Shown here: positions 46,409 through 56,779 of the stretch, piece by piece | Position numbering within the stretch: the first letter of the stretch is position 1 | Layout: every line of letters starts with the position of its first letter | NCBI RefSeq assembly: GCF_900102875.1 | Contig: NZ_FNGH01000002.1 | Location: forward strand, 310,001 to 374,000 | Source: Franzmannia pantelleriensis | GTDB lineage: Bacteria; Pseudomonadota; Gammaproteobacteria; Pseudomonadales; Halomonadaceae | DNA: 64,000 bases | Direction: 5' to 3' | Notes under the pieces: model-generated | The model's input: only the letters and a program-made list of their open reading frames with translations | What the model was told of the DNA's origin: nothing | Database searches by the model: none | Made by a program: the position numbers and the translations under genes

Positions 46409-46660
46409 ATGTCCAAAGGGCAGTCCCTCCAAGACCCGTACCTGAACATTCTGCGCAAGGAGCGCATTCCGGTATCGATTTTCCTGGTCAATGGCATCAA
46501 GCTGCAGGGGCAGATCGAGTCCTTCGATCAGTTCGTGATTCTGCTGCGCAATACCGTTAGCCAGATGGTTTATAAGCACGCTATCTCGACGGTCGTTCCG
46601 TCGCGTAACGTGCGTCTGCCAGCCCAGGATCCTGCTGCGGCGGCACAAGAAGAGAGTTGA
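46409..46660 (+). CDS. hfq: RNA chaperone Hfq
   Basis: This 83-residue Sm-like protein forms a hexamer that binds small regulatory RNAs and mRNAs. [20 protein letters not shown] is the standard N-terminus, with Q8 and the proximal-face motifs [20 protein letters not shown]. Sm2 is [12 protein letters not shown] (near 55-66). The short acidic tail ends EES. The ATG at 46409 follows AGGGAGAGCAAA. It is the gene after miaA and 14 bases before the TTG-initiated hflX. Confidence 0.97.
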   Translation: MSKGQSLQDPYLNILRKERIPVSIFLVNGIKLQGQIESFDQFVILLRNTVSQMVYKHAISTVVPSRNVRLPAQDPAAAAQEES

Positions 46661-46674
46661 TCGCGAGGTAGTGA

Positions 46675-47991
46675 TTGTTTTTTGAACGTCCCGACGCCGG
46701 TGAAACGGCGATACTCGTCCATATTGATTTTCAGGACGAACAGGAGCGCGAAGATTCCGGTGAATTTCTGGAACTGGTGCGCTCCGCCGGCGCCGAACCG
46801 GCTACCCTGCTGACGGGTAGCCGGCATCGGCCCGATTCCCGAACCTTTATCGGCAGCGGCAAGCTTGACGAGCTCAAGGCGCTGATGCCGATTCACCAAG
46901 CCGAGCTGGTGATCTTCAACCATTCGCTGAGCCCCTCCCAGGAGCGCAACCTGGAGCGGACGCTCAAGTGCCGGGTGCTTGATCGTACGGGCCTGATTCT
47001 GGATATCTTCGCCCAGCGGGCGCGGACCCACGAGGGCAAGCTGCAGGTCGAGCTGGCCCAGCTCGAATACATGTCGACGCGTCTGGTGCGCGGCTGGACC
47101 CACCTGGAGCGTCAGAAAGGCGGTATCGGTCTGCGCGGCCCGGGTGAGACCCAGCTCGAGACCGACCGGCGCCTACTGCGTGGGCGTATCAAGTCGATTC
47201 ACAAGCGTCTCGACAAGGTGCGCAGCCAGCGTGAGCAGAATCGTCGCGCCCGGGCGCGCGCCGAGATTCCCAGCGTATCGCTGGTGGGCTATACCAATGC
47301 CGGCAAGTCGACGCTGTTCAACGCCGTGACAGAGGCCTCGGTATACGCCGCGGATCAGCTCTTCGCGACCCTCGACCCGACCCTGCGCCGGCTCGAAGTC
47401 GAGGACGTTGGACCGGTAGTGCTGGCCGACACCGTCGGTTTCATCCGCCATCTGCCGCACAAGCTGGTCGAGGCGTTTCGTGCCACGCTGCAGGAGGCCG
47501 CCGAGGCCAGCCTGCTGGTGCATGTAATCGACGCCGCTGATCCCGATCGTGATCTCAACGTCGAGCAGGTGCAGCGGGTGTTGCAGGAAATTGGGGCCGA
47601 TGAGGTACCCTGCCTGCTGGTGATGAACAAGATCGACCTGCTCGATAGCGCGCCGCGCATCGAGCGCGACGGCGAAGGGCGTCCCGAGTCGGTGTGGCTG
47701 TCGGCACAGCAGGGCCAGGGACTGGAGCTGCTGGCCGAGGCGCTCTCCGAATGCCTGGCCGACGATGTCATCGATATTGCTCTGACGCTGACGCCGGTCC
47801 AGGGCAAGCTGCGCGCCGGCCTGCATGAGCTGGGCGCGGTGCGTGAAGAGCGATTCGACGAGGGTGGCTGCAGTCAGCTCGAGGTGCGCCTGCCGCGCCG
47901 CGACTTCCTGCAGCTGATGGCGCGTCTGGGTGAACGCGCCGACGATTACCTGCCCGTCGAGGAGCGCAGCCGCCCGGTCTGGGAGGCCTGA
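46675..47991 (+). CDS. hflX: GTPase HflX
   Basis: This 438-residue ribosome-splitting GTPase has an N-terminal HflX domain (residues 1-190; GSGKLDELKAL, KGGIGLRGPGETQLETDRR), G1 GYTNAGKSTLFNA near 204, G3 DTVGFIRHLPH near 251 and NKID near 320. Translation must begin at TTG (46675), because the family N-terminus (FFERPDAGETAILVHI) starts there with a GAGGTAG ribosome site, and no in-frame ATG or GTG precedes it. This weak start probably limits expression relative to hfq. It lies 130 bases before hflK. Confidence 0.94.
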   Translation: MFFERPDAGETAILVHIDFQDEQEREDSGEFLELVRSAGAEPATLLTGSRHRPDSRTFIGSGKLDELKALMPIHQAELVIFNHSLSPSQERNLERTLKCRVLDRTGLILDIFAQRARTHEGKLQVELAQLEYMSTRLVRGWTHLERQKGGIGLRGPGETQLETDRRLLRGRIKSIHKRLDKVRSQREQNRRARARAEIPSVSLVGYTNAGKSTLFNAVTEASVYAADQLFATLDPTLRRLEVEDVGPVVLADTVGFIRHLPHKLVEAFRATLQEAAEASLLVHVIDAADPDRDLNVEQVQRVLQEIGADEVPCLLVMNKIDLLDSAPRIERDGEGRPESVWLSAQQGQGLELLAEALSECLADDVIDIALTLTPVQGKLRAGLHELGAVREERFDEGGCSQLEVRLPRRDFLQLMARLGERADDYLPVEERSRPVWEA

Positions 47992-48120
47992 CGACTGTTG
48001 CTTCGGCGGGATGAAGCGTCGCAGTCGCGACGCAAGCGATAGCGCAACCAATGCTGTTGCCGTATCGGACGCAAGCGTGCCCGGTACCGCAGAGTGATCA
48101 ACGCATAGTGGAGACGACGT

Positions 48121-49353
48121 ATGGCTTGGAATGAGCCTGGTGGTGGCAACCAGCACGACCCTTGGAGCGGCGGTGGCCGACGCGGTGGCGGCGGTAACGG
48201 CGGCGGGGGTGGTGGCGGCAACAATCAAGGGCCGCCCGACCTCGATGAGGCGCTGAAGAAATTTCAGGATAAGCTCAACGGCATGCTCGGTGGCGGTCGC
48301 GGCAAACGCGGCGGTGACGGTGGCGGCAACAAGGGGGGCGGTAAGCCGCGCAATACCTTTGCGCTACCTGGCCTGCTGGTGGTGGTAGCACTGGCAATCT
48401 GGGCGGCTACCGGCTTCTACCTGGTCGACCAGTCGGAGCGCGGCGTGGTGCTGCGTTTCGGTGAGTATCAGGAGGTGGTGACGCCAGGCCTGCACTGGAA
48501 TCCACCGCTGATCGACGATGTGCGCATGGTCAATGTGACCCGCGTACGTTCGCTGACCCAGACTCAGTCGATGCTGACCCGCGATGAAAACATCGTCGAA
48601 GTCGAGATCTCGGCGCAGTACCAGGTCGCCAGCCCGCGCGACTTCGTGCTCAACGTGCGTAGCCCCGAGCTGTCCATCGAGAACGCCCTGGATTCGGCAC
48701 TGCGTCACGTGGTCGGTGGTACCGACATGATCGATATCCTGACCTCGGGTCGTGAGATTCTCGGTAGTTCCGTGTCCAGCCGCTTGCAGTCCTATCTGGA
48801 CAGCTACGGTACCGGTATCCGCCTGCAGACCATCAACATCGAGTCGACCTCGGCACCGCAGCCGGTCATCGACGCCTTCGATGACGTGATCCGTGCGCGT
48901 GAGGATCGTCAGCGCACCATCAACGAAGGCATGGCCTACGCCAATGCGATCATTCCGGCCGCCCAGGGTCAGGCACAGCGCCTGATCGAGCAGGGCCAGG
49001 GCTATCGTGAATCAGTGGTGGCCGAGGCCCAAGGTCAGGCCAACCGCTTCAACTCACTGCTGGGTGAATACCGGACGTCGCCGCAGGTCATGCGCGAGCG
49101 TCTCTACCTGGATGCCATCAGCGAAGTGTTTGGCCAGACCAACAAGGTGCTGATCGATGTCAGCGAAAGCAGCCCGCTGATGTACCTGCCGCTCGACCAG
49201 CTGCGCTCCGGCAGCAGTGGCCAGGGTGGTCAGCGTTCCGGCGAGTCGCGCAGCGACGATATCGACCCGCAGGTGATCGAGCGTCTCCGTCAGCAGCAGA
49301 GCGGCAGCGGCGGTAGCAGCAACAGTGGTATTCGTCGGGAGGGCCGCCAATGA
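48121..49353 (+). CDS. hflK: FtsH protease regulator HflK
   Basis: This 410-residue inner-membrane SPFH protein forms, with HflC, large cages around FtsH. The first 80 residues are extremely Gly-rich (GGGRRGGGGNGGGGGGGN-like runs). One membrane helix follows (about 82-100, LLVVVALAIWAATGFYLV), then the band-7 domain beginning SERGVVLRFGEYQEVVTPGL and a helical tail rich in Gln and Ser. The start at 48121 is MAWNEPGGGNQHDPW, the family hallmark. The stop overlaps hflC by ATGA. Confidence 0.95.
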   Translation: MAWNEPGGGNQHDPWSGGGRRGGGGNGGGGGGGNNQGPPDLDEALKKFQDKLNGMLGGGRGKRGGDGGGNKGGGKPRNTFALPGLLVVVALAIWAATGFYLVDQSERGVVLRFGEYQEVVTPGLHWNPPLIDDVRMVNVTRVRSLTQTQSMLTRDENIVEVEISAQYQVASPRDFVLNVRSPELSIENALDSALRHVVGGTDMIDILTSGREILGSSVSSRLQSYLDSYGTGIRLQTINIESTSAPQPVIDAFDDVIRAREDRQRTINEGMAYANAIIPAAQGQAQRLIEQGQGYRESVVAEAQGQANRFNSLLGEYRTSPQVMRERLYLDAISEVFGQTNKVLIDVSESSPLMYLPLDQLRSGSSGQGGQRSGESRSDDIDPQVIERLRQQQSGSGGSSNSGIRREGRQ

Positions 49354-50240
49354 TTAACAACAAGTCATTGCTCATCGTGGGTGGCCTGGCGGCTGCCGCC
49401 TGGCTGGCCAGCAACAGCCTCTACGTGGTTGACGAGACCGAACGCGCAGTCAAGCTGCGCTTCGGTGAGGTCATCGAAGAGAACATTCAGCCAGGGCTGC
49501 ACGTCAAGATCCCCATCACCCAGACGGTGCGCAAGTTCGACACCCGGGTGCTGACGCTGGATACCGATACCAGCCGCTATCTGACTCTCGAGCAGAAAGC
49601 GGTGATCGTCGACTCCTACGTCAAGTGGCAGGTGGTCAATCCGACTCGCTACTATGAGGCGACCTCCGGCGACGAGATGCAGGCGGTACGCCTGATCCAG
49701 CCGCGGGTTGACGAGAGTCTGCGTAACGAGTTCGGCCGCCTGGATCTTCAGGAGATCATCGCCGAGCGCCGCGACGATCTGATGATCGGGCCTGCCGAGG
49801 ACCTTGACTCGTTGATGCGCGAAGAACTCGGGGTGTCGATCCGCGATATCCGCATCAAGCGTATCGACCTGCCCGAAGACGTCTCCGCGGCGGTCTTCGA
49901 CCGCATGCGCTCCGAGCGTGAGCGTGAGGCCCGCGAGTGGCGTGCCCAAGGTCAGGAGGAAGCCGAGCGGATTCGCGCCAACGCCGATCGCCGCCGCCAG
50001 GTGCTGCTGGCACAGGCGACCGAGCGGGCCGAGACGCTGCGCGGTGAGGGTGATGCCGAAGCCGCGGCGATCTACTCCGGGGCCTATGAGCAGGATATGG
50101 AGTTCTTCACCTTCTATCGCAGTCTCAACGCCTACCGTGAGAGCTTCGAGGGTGACGGCAACATGCTGGTGCTGGAACCGACCAGCGACTTCTTCCGCTA
50201 CCTCAACAGCGCCAATCCGATGGGCGCTGGCGAGGAGTAA
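49350..50240 (+). CDS. hflC: FtsH protease regulator HflC
   Basis: This 296-residue SPFH partner of HflK has an N-terminal membrane helix (residues 5-22), then VVDETERAVKLRFGEVIEEN and the band-7 core, with SVYVKW-like DSYVKWQVVNPTRYY. The C-terminus has helices with EREAREWRAQGQEEAERIRA and a family-typical ending FRYLNSANP. It is translated from an ATGA overlap with hflK. A GC-rich palindrome (50248-50271) and an intrinsic terminator (50290-50314) follow. Confidence 0.95.
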   Translation: MINNKSLLIVGGLAAAAWLASNSLYVVDETERAVKLRFGEVIEENIQPGLHVKIPITQTVRKFDTRVLTLDTDTSRYLTLEQKAVIVDSYVKWQVVNPTRYYEATSGDEMQAVRLIQPRVDESLRNEFGRLDLQEIIAERRDDLMIGPAEDLDSLMREELGVSIRDIRIKRIDLPEDVSAAVFDRMRSEREREAREWRAQGQEEAERIRANADRRRQVLLAQATERAETLRGEGDAEAAAIYSGAYEQDMEFFTFYRSLNAYRESFEGDGNMLVLEPTSDFFRYLNSANPMGAGEE

Positions 50241-50247
50241 GCGGCCA

Positions 50248-50271
50248 GGCCCCGGGGTTCACCCCGGGGCC
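50248..50271. terminator. Perfect GC palindrome after hflC
   Basis: GGCCCCGGGG-TTCA-CCCCGGGGCC is a 10-bp perfect stem with a TTCA loop and no T-run. It may stabilise the hflKC mRNA end. Its loop supplies the TTCACC proposed as the -35 box of the downstream promoter. Confidence 0.5.
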
Positions 50272-50285
50272 AAACGTGGTAGAAT
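50258..50285 (+). promoter_or_regulatory. Candidate hisZ promoter
   Basis: TTCACC (50258-50263, 4/6) and TAGAAT (50280-50285, 5/6) with 16-base spacing, preceded by TGG as a partial extended -10. The start would fall near 50292, inside the terminator stem that follows, an awkward arrangement described in the findings. Confidence 0.35.
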
Positions 50286-50289
50286 CCGC

Positions 50290-50314
50290 AAACCGGGCGT
50301 GGCCCGGTTTTTTT
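50290..50314 (+). terminator. Intrinsic terminator between hflC and hisZ
   Basis: AAACCGGGC (50290-50298), loop GTG, GCCCGGTTT (50302-50310), then T through 50314. This is a textbook Rho-independent terminator that separates the hfl genes from hisZ-purA. Confidence 0.85.
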
Positions 50315-50339
50315 GTGCATTCGTGGCAGGACAGGACAC

Positions 50340-51521
50340 ATGACCATCGCTGACCGCTGGCTGCTCCCCGACGGCATGGACGAAGTGCTGCCGCCCCAGG
50401 CGGCCCGCATGGAAGAGTTGCGCCGTGCGCTGCTCGATCTCTATTACCGCTGGGGCTACGACCAGGTGATGCCGCCGCCGGTGGAGTTTCTCGACTCGCT
50501 GCTGACCGGCACCGGCACCGACCTCGACCTGCAGACCTTCAAGCTCACCGACCAGCTAACCGGGCGCATGATGGGCGTCAGCGCCGACGTCACGCCTCAG
50601 GTGGCACGCATGGATGCCCATTCGCTGCAGCGCCAGGGTCCGGTGCGGCTGTGCTACTGCACCAATGTACTGCGCGCCAAGGCCGACCAGCATCAAGGCG
50701 GGCGCAGTCCGGTCCAGGTCGGCGTCGAGCTGTTCGGCCATGCCGGTCAGGAAGCCGATCTGGAGATCCTGCGCCTGGCACTGTCGAGCCTGGCAGTGGC
50801 CGGCGCCGGTGAGATCCACCTGGCGCTCGGGCATATCGGCATCTACCGTAGTCTGGTGCAGGCTGCGGAACTCGATACGACCCAGGAGCGTGCGCTCTAC
50901 GAAGCGCTCGATCTCAAGTCGCCGGGAGAGCTCGCCGCCCGGGTGGCGGAGTGCGTCGCCGATCCGACCCTGGCCGAGATGTTTCTGGCACTGGCCGAGC
51001 TTCACGGTGGCGACGAGGTGCTCGAAGCGGCGCGCGGCGCCTTTGCAGAGGCGCCCGCTGCGGTCAATGCGGCACTCGACCAGCTACTGGCACTGAGCGC
51101 CGGTGTGCGCGCCGAGTACCCCGAGGTCGAGCTCTATTTCGACCTCGCCGAGCTGCGCGGCTATCAGTATCACACCGGCATGATGTTCGCCGCCTACGTG
51201 CCGGGCTACGGCCAGGCGCTGGCCAAGGGCGGGCGCTATGACGATACCGGACGCGCCTTCGGGCGTGCCCGGCCGGCCACCGGGTTCTCCATGGACCTCA
51301 AGCTGCTGGCCTCGCTGGCGCTGCAGCCGCCGGCGTGTGACGGCATCTGGGTGCCGGCCGAGGCGGCCGAGCAGCAGGCGGCGACCATCGCGGCGCTACG
51401 TGATGCCGGTGAGCGGGTGGTGGTGGCCTTGCCGGGGCAGCGCACCGGCCCCGAGGCGCATCGCTGCAATCGCCAGCTGACCCGCAGCGGCGACGACTGG
51501 CAGGTGTCCCCCCTGGGCTGA
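50340..51521 (+). CDS. hisZ: ATP phosphoribosyltransferase regulatory subunit
   Basis: This 393-residue catalytically dead paralogue of histidyl-tRNA synthetase activates the short-form HisG. The class II motif region LPDGMDEVLPPQAARMEELR opens the protein. VSADVTPQVARMDAH (near 80-94) replaces the HisRS motif, and LPQFYQ-like AKGGRYDDTGRAFGRARPATGFSMD lies near residues 295-319. The anticodon-binding domain of HisRS is absent. The ATG at 50340 gives MTIADRWLLPDG. In gammaproteobacteria with HisZ, the gene is commonly placed between hflC and purA, as here. Confidence 0.93.
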   Translation: MTIADRWLLPDGMDEVLPPQAARMEELRRALLDLYYRWGYDQVMPPPVEFLDSLLTGTGTDLDLQTFKLTDQLTGRMMGVSADVTPQVARMDAHSLQRQGPVRLCYCTNVLRAKADQHQGGRSPVQVGVELFGHAGQEADLEILRLALSSLAVAGAGEIHLALGHIGIYRSLVQAAELDTTQERALYEALDLKSPGELAARVAECVADPTLAEMFLALAELHGGDEVLEAARGAFAEAPAAVNAALDQLLALSAGVRAEYPEVELYFDLAELRGYQYHTGMMFAAYVPGYGQALAKGGRYDDTGRAFGRARPATGFSMDLKLLASLALQPPACDGIWVPAEAAEQQAATIAALRDAGERVVVALPGQRTGPEAHRCNRQLTRSGDDWQVSPLG

Positions 51522-52865
<1,344 letters not shown>

Positions 52866-52891
52866 TGGCCGCGGCCTTTGGGTCGCCTGAA

Positions 52892-52927
52892 ACGCAACGA
52901 GCCGCCCCGATGGGCGGCTCGTTGCGT
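52892..52927. terminator. Bidirectional terminator between purA and the exopolysaccharide operon
   Basis: ACGCAACGAGCCGCCC-CGAT-GGGCGGCTCGTTGCGT is a perfect 16-bp stem 26 bases past purA and 25 bases past the convergent operon stop. T-runs are weak on both sides, but the stem length and convergent position argue for two-way termination. Confidence 0.8.
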
Positions 52928-52952
52928 ATTGGGCTTGTTATTTGGAGCCTGG

Positions 52953-55487
52953 CTATTCGAGTGCCGCCGAGAGATCGCGGCTGCCGATGGCGTCTCGGGC
53001 ACTGTCTTCGGTAAGCAGCTGGCGTAAGGTCTGGGAAGCCAGCTGGCTGTCGCCCTCGATGACGCCCTCCAGCCAGATCAACGCCTGCTCGTTATTGGCA
53101 CTCTCCAGGCCGTTAGCAGCTAGATAGGCTTCCGCCAGCGCCAGGCGCGCGCTCTCATGGCCCTGCTCGGCGGCGGCCAGCAGCAGGTCGCTGCCGCGCG
53201 CGGCGTCATACTCGAGCACCTCGCCACGTAGGTACTCGCGGCCGAGTATCGCCTGGGCGCCAGGGTGGCCATTGTCCACCGCCTCCTGCAGGTAGTCGAG
53301 GCCGCGCTGGGTGTCCTGGGGCAGGCCCTCGTCGCCGTGCAGGTAGGCCTGGCCGAGGAGCAGGCGCGCGCCGCTGTGGCCGGCCTCGGCGGCCTGAGTG
53401 ATTAGCTGCATGCCACGCTCGGGGTCGTCGCCGGACTCGATCAGCAGTTCGCCGAGATCGGCTTGGGCACCGTCGTGGCCGCCGGCTACGGCACGCTCCA
53501 GGTAGTCGCGAGCGTCAGCCTCGTTACCGGCCTCGAGCTGCAGGCGGCCGAGGCTTGCCGCGGCGCCGGGATGACCGGCGCGATCGGCGCGCTCCAGCCA
53601 GGCGCGGGCCTGATCGACGTTGGCGGCCACTCCCCGGCCTTCGAGATAGGCGCGGCCGAGATCGGCCATGGCGCCGGGGTGGCCATCTTCGGCAGCATCG
53701 ACCAGCGCCTCGATGTCACCCGCCGCGCCGAGATCGCGCTGGGTGTACATCAGGGCATCGCCGGCCGATTCGTGGCCTGCCTCCTCGGCCTGGCGCAGCC
53801 AGTAGGCGGATTGCTGCAGGTCGCGTTCTACGCCGTCGCCGTGGCGGTAGGCGCGGCCCATCACCACCATCGCATAGTCGTCGCCCTGGCGGGCGGCATC
53901 TTCGAGCAGGCCGATCCCCCACTCGGGTTGCAGTTCGCCTTCGATGCCCGCCAGATAGGCCTCGCCGAGAATGGTCATGGCGGTGGTGTCGCCGGCCTCG
54001 ATCGCCTCACGCAGCAGGCGCTCAGCGCGCGACGGGTGATAGTCGAGTGTTTCACCCTCGAGGTAGGCCTCTCCGAGTAGGCGCTTGGCGCTAGCCTGGC
54101 CCTGGCGCGCTGCCTCGCGTAGCAGGGTTTCGGCCTGGCGCGGGTTACCGGCCACGCCGCGACCCTCGAGGTAGACCTCGCCAAGCTGCATGGTGGCATA
54201 GGCGTGGCCCAGCTCGTGGCCGCGCTGCAGGTAATCGATCGCCTGCAACGGCTGCGAGGGGAGGTGCTCGTTGCTGAGGTAGAGCTCGCCGAGCAACGCC
54301 AGGGCATAGCCATCGTCCTGCTCGGCGGCCTGCTCGAGCAGGGCGACGGCCTGCTGCGGATTGCTGGCGATGCCGTCGCCGTCGAGATAGGTCTGCGCCA
54401 GGCTGACCGCGGCATTGGCCGAACCGCGCTCGGCGGCACGTTCGAGCCAGGCGATGCCCTGGCCGTCGTGGGCCGAGCGCTGCAGCAGGTGGTCGCCAAG
54501 CAGTGCCATGGCGTCGATATCGCCCTGTCCTGCGGCGGTCTCCAGCAGGCTGATGGCCTGGGCCTCGTCGCCGCTGTCGAGCAGCAAGCGGGCGGCCTGG
54601 GTCTGGGCGCCGGGCTCGCCGGACTCGGCGGCCGCTAGCAGCCAATCGAGGCGCTGCTGCGAGTTGCCGTCGAGCAGCCCATCGTCGCCATAGAGGCGTG
54701 CCAGGCGCTGCATGGCGCCGGTATCGCCGGCTTCGGCGTCGGCCTGTAGTCCGGCGGCGGCCTGTTCGGCGTACTGCCGTGAGCGCTCGGGGTCATCGAC
54801 CAGCCAGCCGTCGGCGCGGTAGGCCTCGGCCAGGGCCAGCTGGGCGCGCGCGTCACCGCGTTCGGCGGCACGTTGGTAGAGGCGGCGTGCCAGGCGCGGG
54901 TCGGCCTGGACGCCGTCGCCACCCTCGACCATCAGTTCCGCCAGGGTGATCTCGGCGTCGCGTTCGACCTCTGCGTCGATGGCCTGCCACAGCAGGTAGT
55001 AGGCCAGGGCGTCGTTGTGTGCCACGCCGTCGCCTTCGAGGTAGAGCTTGGCCAGGTTGAGCGAGGCGTGGCCCCGTGAAGACGACGGCATCTCCAGCGC
55101 CTCGGCGTAGTGGCGTGCTGCCTCGGCGGGGTCACGTTCGACGCCGAGGCCGTTATCGTACATCCGCCCCATGTGGTAGGAGGCGGGGGGGAAGCCGAGA
55201 TTGATCATCTGGCGCAGCTGGTCCTCGGCACGCGCGTAGTCGCCATCCTCGATGAGGCGCTGGGCATAGTTGATGCGGTTCCAGTCGTCCCCGCTCATAT
55301 CGGCCTCGACACTGCCCTCGAACCAGTGGCTGTACTGCGCGGGCAGGGCGGTAGCGTGGTTCTCTCCGGGCAGTGTGCCGCCTGAGCTAGCACAGCCGGC
55401 CAGGCCGACCATCAGGACCAGTCCGGCACAGGCGGGCAGTCGGCGCCAGGGGGTGACGAGAGTACGTGGGTCGTGTGGTCGTTGCAT
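52953..55487 (-). CDS. Sel1-repeat outer-membrane lipoprotein, AlgK-like
   Basis: This 844-residue protein has a lipoprotein signal (lipobox LAGC, Cys at 32), then about 20 Sel1/TPR-like repeats of roughly 36 residues from about residue 70 to 830, with the recurring AxxxLGxxYLxGxGV pattern. In alginate systems, the shorter AlgK lipoprotein with Sel1 repeats helps place the outer-membrane porin and binds the periplasmic complex. This protein is nearly twice as long as AlgK. It is the last gene of the operon, 35 bases after the AlgL-like gene, with AAGGAATT before the ATG. No porin gene follows, so export may use another porin, or this scaffold may recruit one encoded elsewhere. Confidence 0.8.
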   Translation of the reverse strand: MQRPHDPRTLVTPWRRLPACAGLVLMVGLAGCASSGGTLPGENHATALPAQYSHWFEGSVEADMSGDDWNRINYAQRLIEDGDYARAEDQLRQMINLGFPPASYHMGRMYDNGLGVERDPAEAARHYAEALEMPSSSRGHASLNLAKLYLEGDGVAHNDALAYYLLWQAIDAEVERDAEITLAELMVEGGDGVQADPRLARRLYQRAAERGDARAQLALAEAYRADGWLVDDPERSRQYAEQAAAGLQADAEAGDTGAMQRLARLYGDDGLLDGNSQQRLDWLLAAAESGEPGAQTQAARLLLDSGDEAQAISLLETAAGQGDIDAMALLGDHLLQRSAHDGQGIAWLERAAERGSANAAVSLAQTYLDGDGIASNPQQAVALLEQAAEQDDGYALALLGELYLSNEHLPSQPLQAIDYLQRGHELGHAYATMQLGEVYLEGRGVAGNPRQAETLLREAARQGQASAKRLLGEAYLEGETLDYHPSRAERLLREAIEAGDTTAMTILGEAYLAGIEGELQPEWGIGLLEDAARQGDDYAMVVMGRAYRHGDGVERDLQQSAYWLRQAEEAGHESAGDALMYTQRDLGAAGDIEALVDAAEDGHPGAMADLGRAYLEGRGVAANVDQARAWLERADRAGHPGAAASLGRLQLEAGNEADARDYLERAVAGGHDGAQADLGELLIESGDDPERGMQLITQAAEAGHSGARLLLGQAYLHGDEGLPQDTQRGLDYLQEAVDNGHPGAQAILGREYLRGEVLEYDAARGSDLLLAAAEQGHESARLALAEAYLAANGLESANNEQALIWLEGVIEGDSQLASQTLRQLLTEDSARDAIGSRDLSAALE

Positions 55488-55522
55488 GGTGAATTCCTTC
55501 CCGATCGGGGATTGGGCGACGC

Positions 55523-56779
55523 TCAGCGTGCCGCAAGGCCGTCGAAGCCTTGGGTGGTGGGGACGTCGTCGTCGATGATGACCTGCTGCTGCGTCTCGGG
55601 TGGCATCACATAGAGCGTCATGTAGCCACCGGCACTGCGGTTATAGAGCGGACGCAGGCGGGGCAGGAAGTTGGCGATGCGCGGGTCATCGAAGCGCGTC
55701 TGGTAGAGCTCCATCCAGACGAAGTACTGCGGATCCTGCAGGAAGCCGCCGTACTGCTCGAGGGGCACGTCCTCGCCGAGGTTGGCCGGGTCCTCGATGG
55801 CCTGCATGGCGAAATCCACGGCGTCGTGGATGCTACGCCCGTCGATCTCGAGGGCATGGATCTCATAGCCCTGACGGGCGACGATCTCCATGATTGGAAT
55901 CAGGTAGAGCAGCGCATAGTTCTGGTAGTGGGTAGCGCGCCGGCCGCGGGCTACCTCCAGCGGCAGGGCGCCCTCCTCGGTGAGGTCGTGGAGCGCCGAG
56001 TAGACGGCACTGACGCCGATCTGGAACAGCGCATCGTCTTCCAGCAGTACGCCAACCATCGCCGCGTACAGGGCACGGCGGTAGAAGTGGTTGTTGCAGC
56101 AGCTGTTGCCCTCCTCACCGGGGATGCTGATATGCCGCTCGCTGAGGCGCTTGAGCCAGTCCTCGACGTCGGCTTGTTCCTGCTCGCGGCCATCGACGTG
56201 CGGGCGTACCACCGAGTAGGCCATGGCGGCGGCGAAGATCATCGACTCGGTGGCAAACCACGCCTGGGGTTCCATCGACTCATAATGGAAATCCATCAGC
56301 GCATCGTTGACCGCCCAGCGTTCGAGGAAGCGCACCAGGCAGTCGGCGTAGTAGTCGTCGCCGGTGGCAACGAAGCTGCCAGCCAGCTGCGAGACGCTGT
56401 CCTCGAACTGGAACAGCGGTTCAGAAGCCAACTGCCACTCCTCGGGATTGGGATAGTAGCCGGGTACCCGCAGCCGCGTGGTGATGGGCGGGATGCTCAG
56501 CAGCTGCTGGCAGCTGGTGCCGGTGGCGAGTTCGTCGAGCTCTTGTAGCAGCAGCGCGTTGGAGGTGTCGTCGAGCAGTGCCATGCGCGACTCGACGTCG
56601 AAGTAGCCGGCGTCGGGATCGCTGACGGTGTAGTCGGAAAGATCCAGCGCCTCGCGTTCGGCAAGGGTCAGGGCGTTGGCACTCGATGCCGCGGCGAGCA
56701 GCGCAGTGCCGGCCAGGCCGCACAGTACCGAACGCCTATGAAGGAGCGATAGAGCATGAGTCGATAGCATGGGCATCAT
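55523..56779 (-). CDS. AlgL-like polysaccharide lyase, secreted
   Basis: This 418-residue secreted protein has a Tat-like signal, HRRSVLCGLAGTALLAAA (residues 14-31). The lyase active site is recognisable: NNHFYRRA (N229, N230, H231, Y233, R234) matches the NNHxYW(A) motif of AlgL, and THYQNYAL matches the HYHxYAL-type region with the catalytic Tyr. AlgL in alginate operons trims stray polymer in the periplasm. Because this operon makes UDP-glucuronate, the real substrate may be glucuronan or another polyuronate. The start at 56779 overlaps the upstream stop by ATGA. The downstream gene is 35 bases away. Confidence 0.85.
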   Translation of the reverse strand: MMPMLSTHALSLLHRRSVLCGLAGTALLAAASSANALTLAEREALDLSDYTVSDPDAGYFDVESRMALLDDTSNALLLQELDELATGTSCQQLLSIPPITTRLRVPGYYPNPEEWQLASEPLFQFEDSVSQLAGSFVATGDDYYADCLVRFLERWAVNDALMDFHYESMEPQAWFATESMIFAAAMAYSVVRPHVDGREQEQADVEDWLKRLSERHISIPGEEGNSCCNNHFYRRALYAAMVGVLLEDDALFQIGVSAVYSALHDLTEEGALPLEVARGRRATHYQNYALLYLIPIMEIVARQGYEIHALEIDGRSIHDAVDFAMQAIEDPANLGEDVPLEQYGGFLQDPQYFVWMELYQTRFDDPRIANFLPRLRPLYNRSAGGYMTLYVMPPETQQQVIIDDDVPTTQGFDGLAAR

